Source of the DNA: Shewanella sediminis HAW-EB3
GTDB lineage: Bacteria; Pseudomonadota; Gammaproteobacteria; Enterobacterales; Shewanellaceae
Direction: 5' to 3'
Assembly (NCBI RefSeq): GCF_000018025.1
Contig: NC_009831.1
Location: 2,294,001-2,358,000, forward strand
Length of the DNA stretch: 64,000 nt
The position numbers were made by a program, and so were the translations under genes. This document shows positions 44,915 through 53,715 of the stretch, in pieces (the first letter of the stretch is position 1; every line of letters starts with the position of its first letter). Under the pieces are notes generated by a model that saw nothing but the letters and a program-made list of their open reading frames with translations, did not search any database and was not told the origin of the DNA.

Positions 44915-45029
44915 CTATTGGCTCGTAGGCTAACCTGTGTTGGTGACTGGCGTGTTGTGAAGAGTTGGCTTCTCTGTGTGATTGAAAATTGAAGGTTAAC
45001 TAACTGTCTCATTATTTATAGGAGAAAAT

Positions 45030-46037
45030 TTGGTGAGATTATCGATAATACTTTTAGTATTTACCATGTTGCCACTATTTTCAGCCAGTGGGAAAGATCT
45101 TAAGTTCGCAGTTGTTCCTAAGTACCACAGTGTTTTTTTTGAACAGAGCAAACATGGTTGTAAGGATGCAGCCACTCAAATAAAAGGCGTCGAGTGTATA
45201 TATCGGGGCCCTGAAAAAGCGAGTGTTAGAGTACAGGATCAGATTATTTCACAACTGATCGATGAGGGGGTTGATGGCATCGCTGTAGCCGTTACACAGT
45301 CTAAATTCCTCGCAGAAAATAGTATTCAAAAAGCACGAAATGCTGGAATACCTATTGTCACTTATGACTCTGATTTTGACCTTCAAACCTTGGAAAAGTA
45401 TAAAAAGATACGCTCAACTTATATAGGGACAGATAATTTTCAGTTTGGTAGAGCTTTAGGGGAACAACTAAAAAAACAGCGCCCCAATGGAGGAACATTA
45501 ATTATTCAAACTGGACGCCCAGACTCTCCAAATTTGAATCTTAGAATTATGGGGATCCGTTCTGCTCTGTCTGGCAAACAATATAATACTCCTCCCGGGA
45601 AAATGCTCCTAAATGATAGTGGCTGGACTGAAGTAAGAGAGCCTTTTATTAATTTTGATCAGCTTTCAAGGGCGGTAAAGCAGATGGAGTCAGTGGTACA
45701 GGGAAGGCGATTAAAAGCGGACTCCTTTATTGCCGTTGGTGGTTGGCCTCAAAATGATGAAGCCCTTTATCGAAAAATGATCGCCCCTTTTAAAGAGAAG
45801 CTTGAGCGTAAAGAGGTGATAGTTGTTATCTCTGATGCATCAGATCAGCAGTTAATCATGTTACGAGACCAGCTTGCTCATGCCAATGTTGGCCAAAACC
45901 CTTATGAGATGGGAAGGCAAGCCATTTTAACCCTGCATAATATTGTAAAAAATCTAGATTACGATGAGTTTATTCATACCCCTATTAATTTGTGTACCCG
46001 GGAAAACTACACTAGCTGCACCCAACACAATTTATAA
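45030..46037 (+). CDS. Periplasmic sugar-type binding protein (Peripla_BP_4), orphan
   Basis: 335 residues from a GTG after TATAGGAGA. A signal peptide (SIILLVFTMLPLFSASG) precedes DLKFAVVPKYHSVFFEQSKHGCKDAA. The blocks QIISQLIDEGVDGIAVAV, AGIPIVTYDSD, YIGTDNFQFGRALGEQL and DQLAHANVGQNPYEMGRQAI are typical of ribose-type binding proteins. No ABC genes are nearby. Two imperfect direct repeats flank the gene (44679-44760 and 46170-46262), so it may have arrived as a unit. It may serve a sensor kinase or a distant transporter; the ligand is unknown. Confidence 0.85.
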   Translation: MVRLSIILLVFTMLPLFSASGKDLKFAVVPKYHSVFFEQSKHGCKDAATQIKGVECIYRGPEKASVRVQDQIISQLIDEGVDGIAVAVTQSKFLAENSIQKARNAGIPIVTYDSDFDLQTLEKYKKIRSTYIGTDNFQFGRALGEQLKKQRPNGGTLIIQTGRPDSPNLNLRIMGIRSALSGKQYNTPPGKMLLNDSGWTEVREPFINFDQLSRAVKQMESVVQGRRLKADSFIAVGGWPQNDEALYRKMIAPFKEKLERKEVIVVISDASDQQLIMLRDQLAHANVGQNPYEMGRQAILTLHNIVKNLDYDEFIHTPINLCTRENYTSCTQHNL

Positions 46038-46169
46038 ATTGCCTACTGGGGTGGGTTTGAAAGGGGCCTAAGCGCAACTGTTAGCAGTCCCGCTTTTGAA
46101 CGAAGCTGCTTCGCGGCAGAAGAGATAAAAGCCATCTTTACCCTCCTATCCTAAATACTTTCTAGAGGC

Positions 46170-46262
46170 GACCAACCTTCGCCGTGCATCCTGAAACATC
46201 CAAAATAGAATTTCTTCAAGTGTAGATGTCAATGCGAAAGCTGGGCAACTAACATGGGGGGC
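46170..46262 (+). repeat. Dispersed repeat R1, copy 2
   Basis: Same repeat as at 44679-44760, same orientation, about 80% alike by eye. It begins GACCAACCTTCGCC and ends CAACTAACATGGGG. Copy 2 carries an insertion near its 5' end (GTGCATCCTG). Confidence 0.65.
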
Positions 46263-46507
46263 TGAAGGGATTTTACTTCAGAATGCATAACCGACCTTTG
46301 TCGCTATTACGCCCTGTTATGTCGCGTATTTTCTTACCCTAACAATGTTAAATATCTTCATTAATGCATACCGTATCTTATCGTTCAACTCCGGCAGCTT
46401 ATATCTATCTTTTAAAATTAACACTTGCTGAGTCAAGGGATCTGTCTCTGACAATTTTGTGTGTCTTAGTCATTTGTCGTAATGGTCTAATAAAACTGGA
46501 AGGGGTT

Positions 46508-46772
46508 ATACCAATCGGTATAAAGGTGTGGTCACTCAGCGAGAGTTTAGCGCTTGTGAGGCAAGACAACGAGTGAGGAACATAGTTATTCTACGTTTAA
46601 GCTCGTTAACGCAGTATCGGAAGTGCTAAAACTCGCCTTTCAGGAGTGTTTTTGGCAGCCTACTTCTGTGTTGAATGAGTTCAAAAGGGATCACCATTCC
46701 CTCACTCTTTCGCCTTGAAGTATGCAGCCAAAAATAACTCTGAGTTGACCACTTTCTTATACCGATTGGTAT
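46508..46772. repeat. MITE-like palindromic element, 265 bp (copy C)
   Basis: The left end ATACCAATCGGTATAA continues AGGTGTGGTCACTCAG; the right end reverse-complemented is ATACCAATCGGTATAA then GAAAGTGGTCAACTCAG. So the terminal 32 bp are inverted repeats, and the outermost 14 bases are themselves a palindrome. Inside, GGAACATAGTTATTCTACG is followed by AACGCAG. It lies 225 bp upstream of the ATP-grasp gene. Short copies of the end palindrome also occur near 11555-11570 and 32526-32537. Confidence 0.75.
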
Positions 46773-46999
46773 TAGCTTCAAATAAGCAAAATCATATAGG
46801 CTTAATGATGCTTGGAATTAGGCTTTTTTTACAATGATTCCAAGATGGGACAGAACCATTTTTTCAGTAATAGACATAAGAATGGGCACCAACTATGCTC
46901 ATATATATCGTTCAGGGGAAACGATATGTCGCTGGGAACGCGTGGTGCTCGGTATTTATGTCAATGAAGGGGTAGATAACGAAAACAGAGGGCCGTACA
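46773..46999. other. Promoter region of the ATP-grasp gene
   Basis: About 230 bases. CTTGGAAT and ATTCCAAG (about 46813-46847) can pair around a T-rich loop. The string AATGATGCTTGGA here also occurs upstream of the binding-protein gene near 1790. No gene is credible in it. Confidence 0.35.
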
Positions 47000-48286
47000 G
47001 TGAAAAATATTTTTGTTTTTGGTGCGGATGAATTCAATCTTTCTCTGATGCGGTCTCTCGAGGCTGCCCGGGAGTATTGTTTTCATGAACTTTATCAATA
47101 TGCAGAGGTAAAAACAGGAAAGGAACTTCCGGTCAAAGCCTTGTACGAAGGTGCTCTTGAACGACTGGAAAGGTACCCCGGTTCTGTGGATGCCATTGTC
47201 GGCTACTGGGACTTTCCGGTTAGCACCATGCTTCCTATATTGTGTCAATCACAAGGCTTGCCTTCTCCCTGCTTTGAAGCGGTGCTCAAATGCGAGCATA
47301 AATATTGGAGCAGGCTGGAGCAACGCCGGGTGGTTCCGGAATTTATCCCCGATTTTTGTGCCGTTGATCCTTTTAAGGATGATTATCAGCAGCAGATCAC
47401 CCTCGATTATCCCTTCTGGCTAAAGCCGGTGAAAGCGGCTTCATCACACCTCGGGTTTATGGTGCGTAATGACAGCGAACTCGAAATGGTGATTGAGGAG
47501 ATACGCAAGAAAATCCACTGCTTTGCAGCGCCGTTCAACTACCTGCTGCAATTTGCTGATCTGCCTGATGATATCGCCGCTATCGACGGGTATCACTGCA
47601 TCGCAGAAGGGATTATCTCGCATGGGCAGCAATGCACGCTCGAAGGCTATGTCTTTGATGGAAAGCTATGTGTCTATGGGGCCGTCGACTCGATCCGCGA
47701 AGGTAAGCATAGTTCGAGCTTCTCTCGCTATCAGTATCCATCATCGATCCCACAGCCTACCCAAGACAAAATGATCGCCGTCACCGAGCGCTTTCTTACC
47801 TATATCGGCTTTGATAACGGCCCGTTCAATATTGAGTATTACTGGGAGGAGGAGAGTGACCAGATTTGGTTGCTGGAGATCAATACCCGCATTTCAAAGT
47901 CGCATTGTCCATTATTCCGCAACGTCGATGGCATGTCCCACCACCAGATAATGCTGGCTCTGGCCTTGGGGAAACAGCCAGTGTTCCCCCATCGTCAAGG
48001 TCCATATCGGTACGCGGCCAAGTTCATGTGGCGGGTACATTCAGATGCTATGGTTAACAGGGTGCCGACAGAACAAGAGGTACAGGCCGTTACCCGCCGC
48101 GTCGCCGGTACTGAGATCCAGCTGCATATCCGAGAGGGTATGCATCTGTCTGAGCTTAATTATCAAGACAGTTACAGCTACGAGATCGCTGAAGTTTTTA
48201 TCGGCGGCGACAGCGAGCAGGAGTTGTTGCAGAAATACCGTGATGTGCAACAGGTGTTGCCGCTGGAGCTTATATCGCTTTCCTAA
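47000..48286 (+). CDS. ATP-grasp ligase-like protein
   Basis: 428 residues from a GTG at 47000. The ATP-grasp fold is seen in three parts: an N-terminal Rossmann-like half (KNIFVFGADEFNL, AIVGYWDFPVSTML), the central grasp with DYPFWLKPVKAASSHLGFMVRNDSELE (Lys about 142 and a Ser/Gly loop) and ECT-type acidic motifs, and the metal site PFNIEYYWEEESDQIWLLEINTRIS. Such enzymes join a carboxylate to an amine or thiol through acyl phosphate. The substrate is unknown. A CocE/NonD hydrolase begins 32 bp downstream, so both act in one pathway. It is not PurK, PurD or carbamoyl-phosphate synthase by length or layout. Confidence 0.85.
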   Translation: MKNIFVFGADEFNLSLMRSLEAAREYCFHELYQYAEVKTGKELPVKALYEGALERLERYPGSVDAIVGYWDFPVSTMLPILCQSQGLPSPCFEAVLKCEHKYWSRLEQRRVVPEFIPDFCAVDPFKDDYQQQITLDYPFWLKPVKAASSHLGFMVRNDSELEMVIEEIRKKIHCFAAPFNYLLQFADLPDDIAAIDGYHCIAEGIISHGQQCTLEGYVFDGKLCVYGAVDSIREGKHSSSFSRYQYPSSIPQPTQDKMIAVTERFLTYIGFDNGPFNIEYYWEEESDQIWLLEINTRISKSHCPLFRNVDGMSHHQIMLALALGKQPVFPHRQGPYRYAAKFMWRVHSDAMVNRVPTEQEVQAVTRRVAGTEIQLHIREGMHLSELNYQDSYSYEIAEVFIGGDSEQELLQKYRDVQQVLPLELISLS

Positions 48287-48317
48287 GCCGCATGCCGAGT
48301 AAGAATAAGGGGTAAAT

Positions 48318-50330
48318 ATGAAGGTTGTCGAACACTTCACACACAAAATCCGACAGATCGAACACTGCTGGATCCCGATGGCCGACGGCATTCGTCTGTC
48401 TGCCCGTATCTGGATGCCCGAGGGCGCAGAAACTAAGCCTGTACCGGCGATTTTTGAATATATTCCTTATCGTAAGCGTGATGGGTCGAGATTACGCGAC
48501 GAAACCATGCATCCTTATTTTGCCGGGCACGGCTATGCCTGTATCCGTGTCGATATCCGTGGTAGCGGCGATTCGGAGGGCGTGCTGACCGATGAATACC
48601 TGCAGCAGGAACTCGACGACGGTGTAGCCGTTATTGAGTGGCTGGAAAAACAGCCGTGGTGCGACGGAAACGTCGGTATGTACGGTATCTCCTGGGGGGG
48701 ATTCAACGGCCTGCAGATTGCGGCGATGCAACCGCCACAGCTTAAGGCAATCATCAGCGTTTGCTCTACCGATGACCGTTACGCCGATGATGTGCACTAT
48801 ATGGGAGGCTGCCTGCTGGGTGATAACCTTTCATGGGCTTCGACTATGTTTGCCTACAACTCCCTGCCGCCGGATCCGCAAATTGTCGGTGATAAGTGGC
48901 GCGAGATGTGGTTTGAGCGCCTTAAAGGCAGTGGCTTGTGGCTCGATACCTGGCTTAATCATCAGCACCGTGATGAGTACTGGCAACATGGCTCCATCTG
49001 CGAAGATTTCTCCAAGGTGCAGACCCCGGTTATGGCGGTGAGCGGCTGGGCCGATGGATACAGTAACGCGGTTTTTCGCCTGATCAGCAATCTGACTGGT
49101 CCGAGGCAGGGGCTGATTGGCCCGTGGAGTCATAAGTATCCCCATATTGGCGTGCCCGGCCCGGCTATCGGATTTTTGCAGGAATGCCTGCGTTGGTGGG
49201 ATAAATGGCTGAAGGGGATTGAGACCGGCATTATGGACGAGCCAATGCTGCGGACATGGATGCTCGACAGTATGCCTCCGTCGACTTTTTACCATCAGCG
49301 CTATGGCCACTGGGTCAGTGAGCCCTCCTGGCCGTCACCCAATATCGGGACACTTGCCTTCAAGCTTGATAAACATCGTCTGGTCGGCGAGGGCGCAGAG
49401 GTTGAAGAGGAGGAGTTGTGTTTGCAGTCGCCATTGAGTAATGGTCTGTTTGCCGGCAAATGGTGTTCATATAGCACGACTCCGGATCTGCCCCATGATC
49501 AGCGTGAAGAAGAGGGCGGCGCTTTAATTTTCACAACCGATCCTCTCGACACTGCTGTTGAGATCATGGGGGCCCCGGTGATCGAGCTGGTATTATCGGC
49601 CAGTAAACCAGTGGCGATGGTAGCTGTGCGGCTATCTGATGTGCACCCTGACAACAAGAGCACACGGGTAACTTATGGCCTGCTGAACTTGACCCATAGG
49701 GACAGCCATAGCGAGCCGACACCGCTGGAACCGGACAAGCGCTATCGTGTAAAGCTGCAGCTTAACGATGTAGCCCAGATCTTTCCCAAGGGCCATCGGA
49801 TCCGGATTGCGGTTTCCTCGTCATATTTCCCATTGGCCTGGCCTTCTCCTGAGTCGACGCAGCTCAGGATCTACACAGGTTGCAGTTGCTTGATATTGCC
49901 TACCCGAACTCCACGCAAAGAGGCTATCACTTTCCCCGAAGTAGAGGCTTCAGCCAGCGGTGCCAAGCAGCAGCTTCATGAGGGGCATCATAACTGGCGG
50001 GTGATCCGTGAGTTGGACAAGGATCTGTCGACCTTGGAGGTCATTAACGACAGTGGTACTTACCGGCTTGAAGATATCGATCTGATTGTAAAGCGCGAGA
50101 CGAAAGAGTGGTACTCCTATCAGTGCGATGACTTCCAGTCCCCGAAGGGCGAGACTCTCTGGCGGTGGGGATTTAAGCGAGATGACTGGTCGGTAGAGAC
50201 CGTCACCCGTACCATACTGCACTGCGATGAGTCCTATTTTTATCTGGATGCAGAACTCGATGCCTATGAGGGTGACAAGCGAGTTTATTCACAAAACTGG
50301 AACCTTCGCATTAAGCGTAATTTAGTTTGA
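48318..50330 (+). CDS. CocE/NonD-family hydrolase (S15-like)
   Basis: 670 residues. The N-terminal alpha/beta-hydrolase domain has the nucleophile elbow GISWGGFNG (Ser about 126), oxyanion-side block YRKRDGSRLRD, and the later catalytic Asp and His in SGWADGYSNA and GPWSHKYPH. A C-terminal jelly-roll domain (about 420-660) completes the X-Pro-dipeptidyl-peptidase/cocaine-esterase family. It has no signal peptide, so it acts in the cytoplasm. AAGGGGTAAAT precedes the ATG. It is paired with an ATP-grasp ligase. Part of its jelly-roll (about residues 460-527) recurs as a 200-bp fragment at 54737-54937. Confidence 0.9.
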   Translation: MKVVEHFTHKIRQIEHCWIPMADGIRLSARIWMPEGAETKPVPAIFEYIPYRKRDGSRLRDETMHPYFAGHGYACIRVDIRGSGDSEGVLTDEYLQQELDDGVAVIEWLEKQPWCDGNVGMYGISWGGFNGLQIAAMQPPQLKAIISVCSTDDRYADDVHYMGGCLLGDNLSWASTMFAYNSLPPDPQIVGDKWREMWFERLKGSGLWLDTWLNHQHRDEYWQHGSICEDFSKVQTPVMAVSGWADGYSNAVFRLISNLTGPRQGLIGPWSHKYPHIGVPGPAIGFLQECLRWWDKWLKGIETGIMDEPMLRTWMLDSMPPSTFYHQRYGHWVSEPSWPSPNIGTLAFKLDKHRLVGEGAEVEEEELCLQSPLSNGLFAGKWCSYSTTPDLPHDQREEEGGALIFTTDPLDTAVEIMGAPVIELVLSASKPVAMVAVRLSDVHPDNKSTRVTYGLLNLTHRDSHSEPTPLEPDKRYRVKLQLNDVAQIFPKGHRIRIAVSSSYFPLAWPSPESTQLRIYTGCSCLILPTRTPRKEAITFPEVEASASGAKQQLHEGHHNWRVIRELDKDLSTLEVINDSGTYRLEDIDLIVKRETKEWYSYQCDDFQSPKGETLWRWGFKRDDWSVETVTRTILHCDESYFYLDAELDAYEGDKRVYSQNWNLRIKRNLV

Positions 50331-50536
50331 TGTCAAGGCCTGTTTATCTTTTACAGCCTCTACCCAAAGGGCAGGGGCTATGTTTCCTACTAACTTTATC
50401 AAAATGCAAACTGACATAGTTCCATGAATGAAAGTGTGAGGACTTTCCTCAAATCACCGTTGATGTGGGTGTCTTACTTGTAATTTTTGGGCGTTATATT
50501 TCCAAATGCTCTAGATGAATAGAGGAAGGATTAGTT

Positions 50537-50959
50537 ATGAGTGGTATAGTTTGGATCAATGTCGGCATTACGGCCGTGACTTTATTTCGTTTCATTATGT
50601 ATACGTTTTTTTTTGATGTTAATAACAAGCTAAAAGTATCTGAAGGTATTTGGGAGGAACGTTCAGATATTCGAGAAATGCTTAGAAAATGGGGAAGTAC
50701 ACTTAGAATGCTCTTCATCTTTAGGCTAGTAATAACATATGCTATTTGTTATGTGGGTGATTATGAATCTAATGTGGCTCTTCTCTTTGCTTCATTGATT
50801 TATTGCATTATATTCCTAATAGATGTCACGGGAGTGTGGGATGTTAAGCAGAAAGAAAAATCTCTCATGGAAAATGTAGGCCCCGTCCCAATAATTATTT
50901 CTCTAATTGATCTTTCCTTAGTTGTTATAGGAATCACAATTTGGTTTTTCTGGGTTTAG
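50537..50959 (+). CDS. Hypothetical four-span membrane protein
   Basis: 140 residues with about four hydrophobic spans (IVWINVGITAVTLFRFIMYTFF; MLFIFRLVITYAICYVG; VALLFASLIYCIIFLIDV; IIISLIDLSLVVIGITIWFF) and a charged cytoplasmic stretch (KLKVSEGIWEERSDIREML). AGGAAGGATTAGTT precedes the ATG. I recognise no family. The codon use is AT-rich compared with the CocE gene before it, which suggests it belongs to the accessory region. It stands alone between the CocE gene and degraded IS elements. Confidence 0.65.
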   Translation: MSGIVWINVGITAVTLFRFIMYTFFFDVNNKLKVSEGIWEERSDIREMLRKWGSTLRMLFIFRLVITYAICYVGDYESNVALLFASLIYCIIFLIDVTGVWDVKQKEKSLMENVGPVPIIISLIDLSLVVIGITIWFFWV

Positions 50960-50986
50960 ACTGTGGAATCATTGCAAATATAACTA

Positions 50987-51019
50987 ATAAGGATAGACCG
51001 CGCGTAGCCGCGTCCTTAT
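50987..51019. repeat. GC-rich hairpin near the ISAs1 remnant
   Basis: ATAAGGA and TCCTTAT bracket a GC-rich core (CCGCGCGTAGCCGCG). It may be the outer part of a decayed repeat or a terminator of the gene at 50537. No clear family. Confidence 0.35.
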
Positions 51020-51092
51020 CCCCAGCGCGGGATCGCACTTTTAGTGATCACTTGTGATCTAATAGCCTGCCTTTCACTTCTAAAATCTGAAA

Positions 51093-51488
51093 ATGACACT
51101 CATTGTACACCTGACCATAGTCAGGTATATTCGCTCAGATACCAACCGTAAACATGATTTAGTTGATGTAATATTCCTTGTCATCAGTGCAATTATATCT
51201 GGGGCTGAAGGATGGCAAAATATTGAAACATTTGGTGATAATAAATTTTCTTGGTTGTCGAATCATCGAGCTTTCGAGAATGGTATCCCGCGCCGCCACA
51301 CGATTGCTCGCATTCTACGAAGTATCGTTGCAGAGACTTTACTTGAAGCTTTACTCAACTGGGTTAATGACCAACGTACAATAAATGGAAAACCCATAAT
51401 AGCCTTCGATGGAAAAGTGCTTCGAGGTGGCGTTGTTGATCAAATACTCGCTTTATATGTAGCTGTACCGAGCGTTTTACCAAACTAG
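51093..51488 (+). pseudogene. Truncated ISAs1-family transposase
   Basis: 131 codons covering only the N-terminal part of an ISAs1 transposase (full length about 370). The DDE_Tnp_1-associated blocks HDLVDVIFLVISAIISGAEGWQNIETFGDNKFSWL, FENGIPRRHTIARIL and GKPIIAFDGKVLRGG are readable, after which the frame leaves the family and stops at 51486, at the edge of an IS5-type element. The rest of the gene is missing, and the first residues (MTLIVHLTIVRYIRSD) are also not family-like. It is not functional. Confidence 0.8.
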
Positions 51489-52401
51489 GCAGCTTGTTTC
51501 CTAATTGGCAGACCTAGTTCTATGACTTTGTTTCTTGCTTTTACACCCGCTAAAGCTTCACCTACCTGCGTGTTGTAATCCCGAAGGCTAAGTTTTGGGC
51601 TAACCAATTGCTTATATCGATACACTGCTGTCTCAGATAGTGATCTTAGGTGGTAAGCATTATCCTGCTTCCATTGTGCTAATTGCTTTGTCTTGAGCGC
51701 TTTTACTACTTCATTTCTCGGGTGCCCTCTTCCCTCTTCCCTGCATTACTTCTGGGTGGAATAGTGGGTTTGCAACCCTTGCGCTGAAGTAGCTTATGGC
51801 CTGCCTTGGTATCGTATGCACCATCAGCTGAGACCTGAGCTATACGTCTTCTCAACGGGTTGAGCAATGTAGGTAACACTTCATTATCGGCAACTTTAAC
51901 CAAGGTGACTTCTGCTGACACAACTTCATGCCTACTACTGTCAACCGCAAGGTGTAGCTTACGCCAGGTACGGCGCTTTTCTTTGCCATGTTTACGGGTT
52001 TTCCATTCACCTTCACCGTAAATTTTGAGACCTGTTGAATCAATCACTACATGCGCCACAGGACCATGACTCTTTGTCCGATACTTAATTTCAACACTCT
52101 TCGCTCGCTTACTGATACAGCTGTAACTCGGGGATGTCAGTGGCACATCCATAAGCTGGAATACAGAGTTGGTAAAGCCTTCTAATGCTAGCAGTGACAA
52201 GTTGAATACGCCTTTAACAACCAGTGCCGTTTCAATAGCATCGTCGGAGTAAATATATCCTCGACCACGACGACCATGGTGTTCGGTACATCGCCAAGAC
52301 TTAATGGCTTGCTCATCAATCCAGAACGTCAAAGAGCCTCGATTGACGAGTGTTTTGTTGTACTGAGACCAGTTGGTTATTTTATGCTTAGACTTTCCCA
52401 T
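51485..52401 (-). pseudogene. IS5-type transposase with a one-base frameshift
   Basis: From the ATG at 52401 the frame reads an IS5-family DDE transposase (LTFWIDEQAIKSW, HVVIDSTGLKIYGEGEW, DGAYDTKAGHKLLQ) for 231 codons, then goes out of phase at about 51730. The remaining family sequence (HPRNEVVKALKTKQLAQWKQ to GLPIRKQAA) continues in another frame to TAG at 51485. Adding one C in GGGCACCCG (giving GGCCACCCG, Gly-His-Pro) restores the whole frame, so a single-base deletion broke the gene. The DDE catalytic core is otherwise readable, so the loss seems recent. Confidence 0.82.
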
Positions 52402-52484
52402 TTTGCAGCTTCCGCATCGCTATCTTGGGAGATCAGATCACGCTAACGGCAAAAGGCTCATTCGTTTTAGGAAACAAGGCCATA
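51488..52484. mobile_element. IS5-family insertion sequence, inactive
   Basis: The ends carry inverted repeats GGCAGCTTGTTTCCTAA (left, from 51488) and TTAGGAAACAAGGCC (right, to 52484), which differ by a two-base insertion. Between them is the frameshifted transposase. The element sits directly at the end of the truncated ISAs1 gene. I could not identify a clear target-site duplication. Confidence 0.7.
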
Positions 52485-53132
52485 TAACATCATATTCTGC
52501 ATTTTCTGATTGAAAAACCGGCATATAATCCACCTTCCAGATTCATCTTCTAAGTGCATCAGCCAACGTTCATTAGATTTTCCAGAATATAACATCATTA
52601 ATTAAGTAGGTTGGCCGAAAACGACCGCCCGATCTCGCCATCACCAGACGAGCTAGATTACTGGGACACTTAACCAATAAACTGAATATCAAACTACCAA
52701 CATTACAGCACTGGCCTAGCTCTCAACATATAACCCTAGTATACATAATCGAACTTATTGTGATCCAATCGACATTTAAAGCTAAAAGAAATAGAATTCG
52801 CAAAAAAAAACAGTCTACACAACAAGAAAGCAAACTAATTTCTTACGAATAGAATATTAAAAAACTAGTAGAACATACAGTTTCACTCTGAACGATTACT
52901 TATCAATCACAGTAACTTTTTAATAGCAGGTTATGTGAAAATTTAACTAAAAACTCTTATTAAATAAAACCATAACTTCAGAAACAACAAATTCAGCACT
53001 CACTCCAAACTACCAGCAACAATAATTAGCAAAATATGTCAAGCGGAACATTTTTGTGACTTTTGCCCATATTAACTACCCTGTGATTAAATGCGCCAAC
53101 ACTTACAAAGAGTATCAATCAGGAGCAGTTCA
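52485..53132. other. AT-rich non-coding stretch before the cytochrome pair
   Basis: About 650 bases, clearly AT-rich with homopolymer A runs (near 52801). No gene is credible. It must contain the promoter of the cytochrome genes. No consensus FNR box was found. Confidence 0.45.
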
Positions 53133-53708
53133 ATGAAATTTAATAAATTATTTTGCTTACCCATAATTCTTTTTTCCTTTTACAGCCTAGCAGTTGAGAA
53201 TAAATTAATAGAGGAGTGTGAAACTTGTCACGGGGAAAACGGTGTTAGCACGAACAGTACCATACCCATAATTTCAGGCTTAGCCGCAGTAAATATTGAA
53301 GATGCCTTTTCCATGTATAAAGATGGAGAAAGAGAAGCGAAGGATATCGATGGAAATGACATGACCAAGGTGGCTAACTCTCTCTCTGAACAAGAGGTAT
53401 CTGACATTTCCTTGTACTATTCACACAAGCTCTTTAAAACGCCTAATCAAGTTTACGATAAAACATTAGTCAATGCAGGTAAGAAAATTCATCTTGCAAA
53501 ATGCGATATCTGCCATTCAGAAGGCGGTACTCTAGCTGACGACGAAACACTTATTCTTGCAGGTCAATGGACTCCTTATCTTAGAGAGTCGATTAACTCA
53601 TTTATCAATGGTGAACGCTATGGTGATGACACTATGGTCGAAGAGTTACAAGCTTTATCAGAGAAACATATAGAGGCCCTACTCGCCTATTACGCAAGCC
53701 TTAAGTGA
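53133..53708 (+). CDS. Dihaem cytochrome c, c4-like
   Basis: 191 residues from the ATG at 53133, which follows AGGAGCAG; a start at 53091 would put 14 residues before the signal peptide. Signal peptide MKFNKLFCLPIILFSFYSLA. Two class I cytochrome domains: the first haem is CETCH at 29-33 and the second CDICH near 127-131, each followed later by a Met region. Cytochrome c4 proteins carry electrons in the periplasm to oxidases or reductases. A NapC/NirT tetrahaem gene follows 7 bp downstream. No terminal reductase is near. The region is AT-rich and flanked by IS remnants. Confidence 0.88.
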   Translation: MKFNKLFCLPIILFSFYSLAVENKLIEECETCHGENGVSTNSTIPIISGLAAVNIEDAFSMYKDGEREAKDIDGNDMTKVANSLSEQEVSDISLYYSHKLFKTPNQVYDKTLVNAGKKIHLAKCDICHSEGGTLADDETLILAGQWTPYLRESINSFINGERYGDDTMVEELQALSEKHIEALLAYYASLK

Positions 53709-53715
53709 GTTGAAC

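Larger units (their letters stand above)
44423..45029. other. Repeat-rich intergenic region
   Basis: About 600 bases without a credible gene. It contains one copy of an 80-bp dispersed repeat, a 20-bp tandem repeat (both listed separately) and the promoter of the following binding-protein gene. Short open frames here are not conserved-looking. Confidence 0.4.

Noticed and set aside
46834..47031. 65-codon frame upstream of the ATP-grasp gene
   Set aside because: It overlaps the ATP-grasp start, has no good ribosome site and no family resemblance.
50987..51019. Integron attC-like site
   Set aside because: The hairpin has GC-rich core symmetry but lacks recognisable attC core sites, and no integrase or cassette array is nearby.
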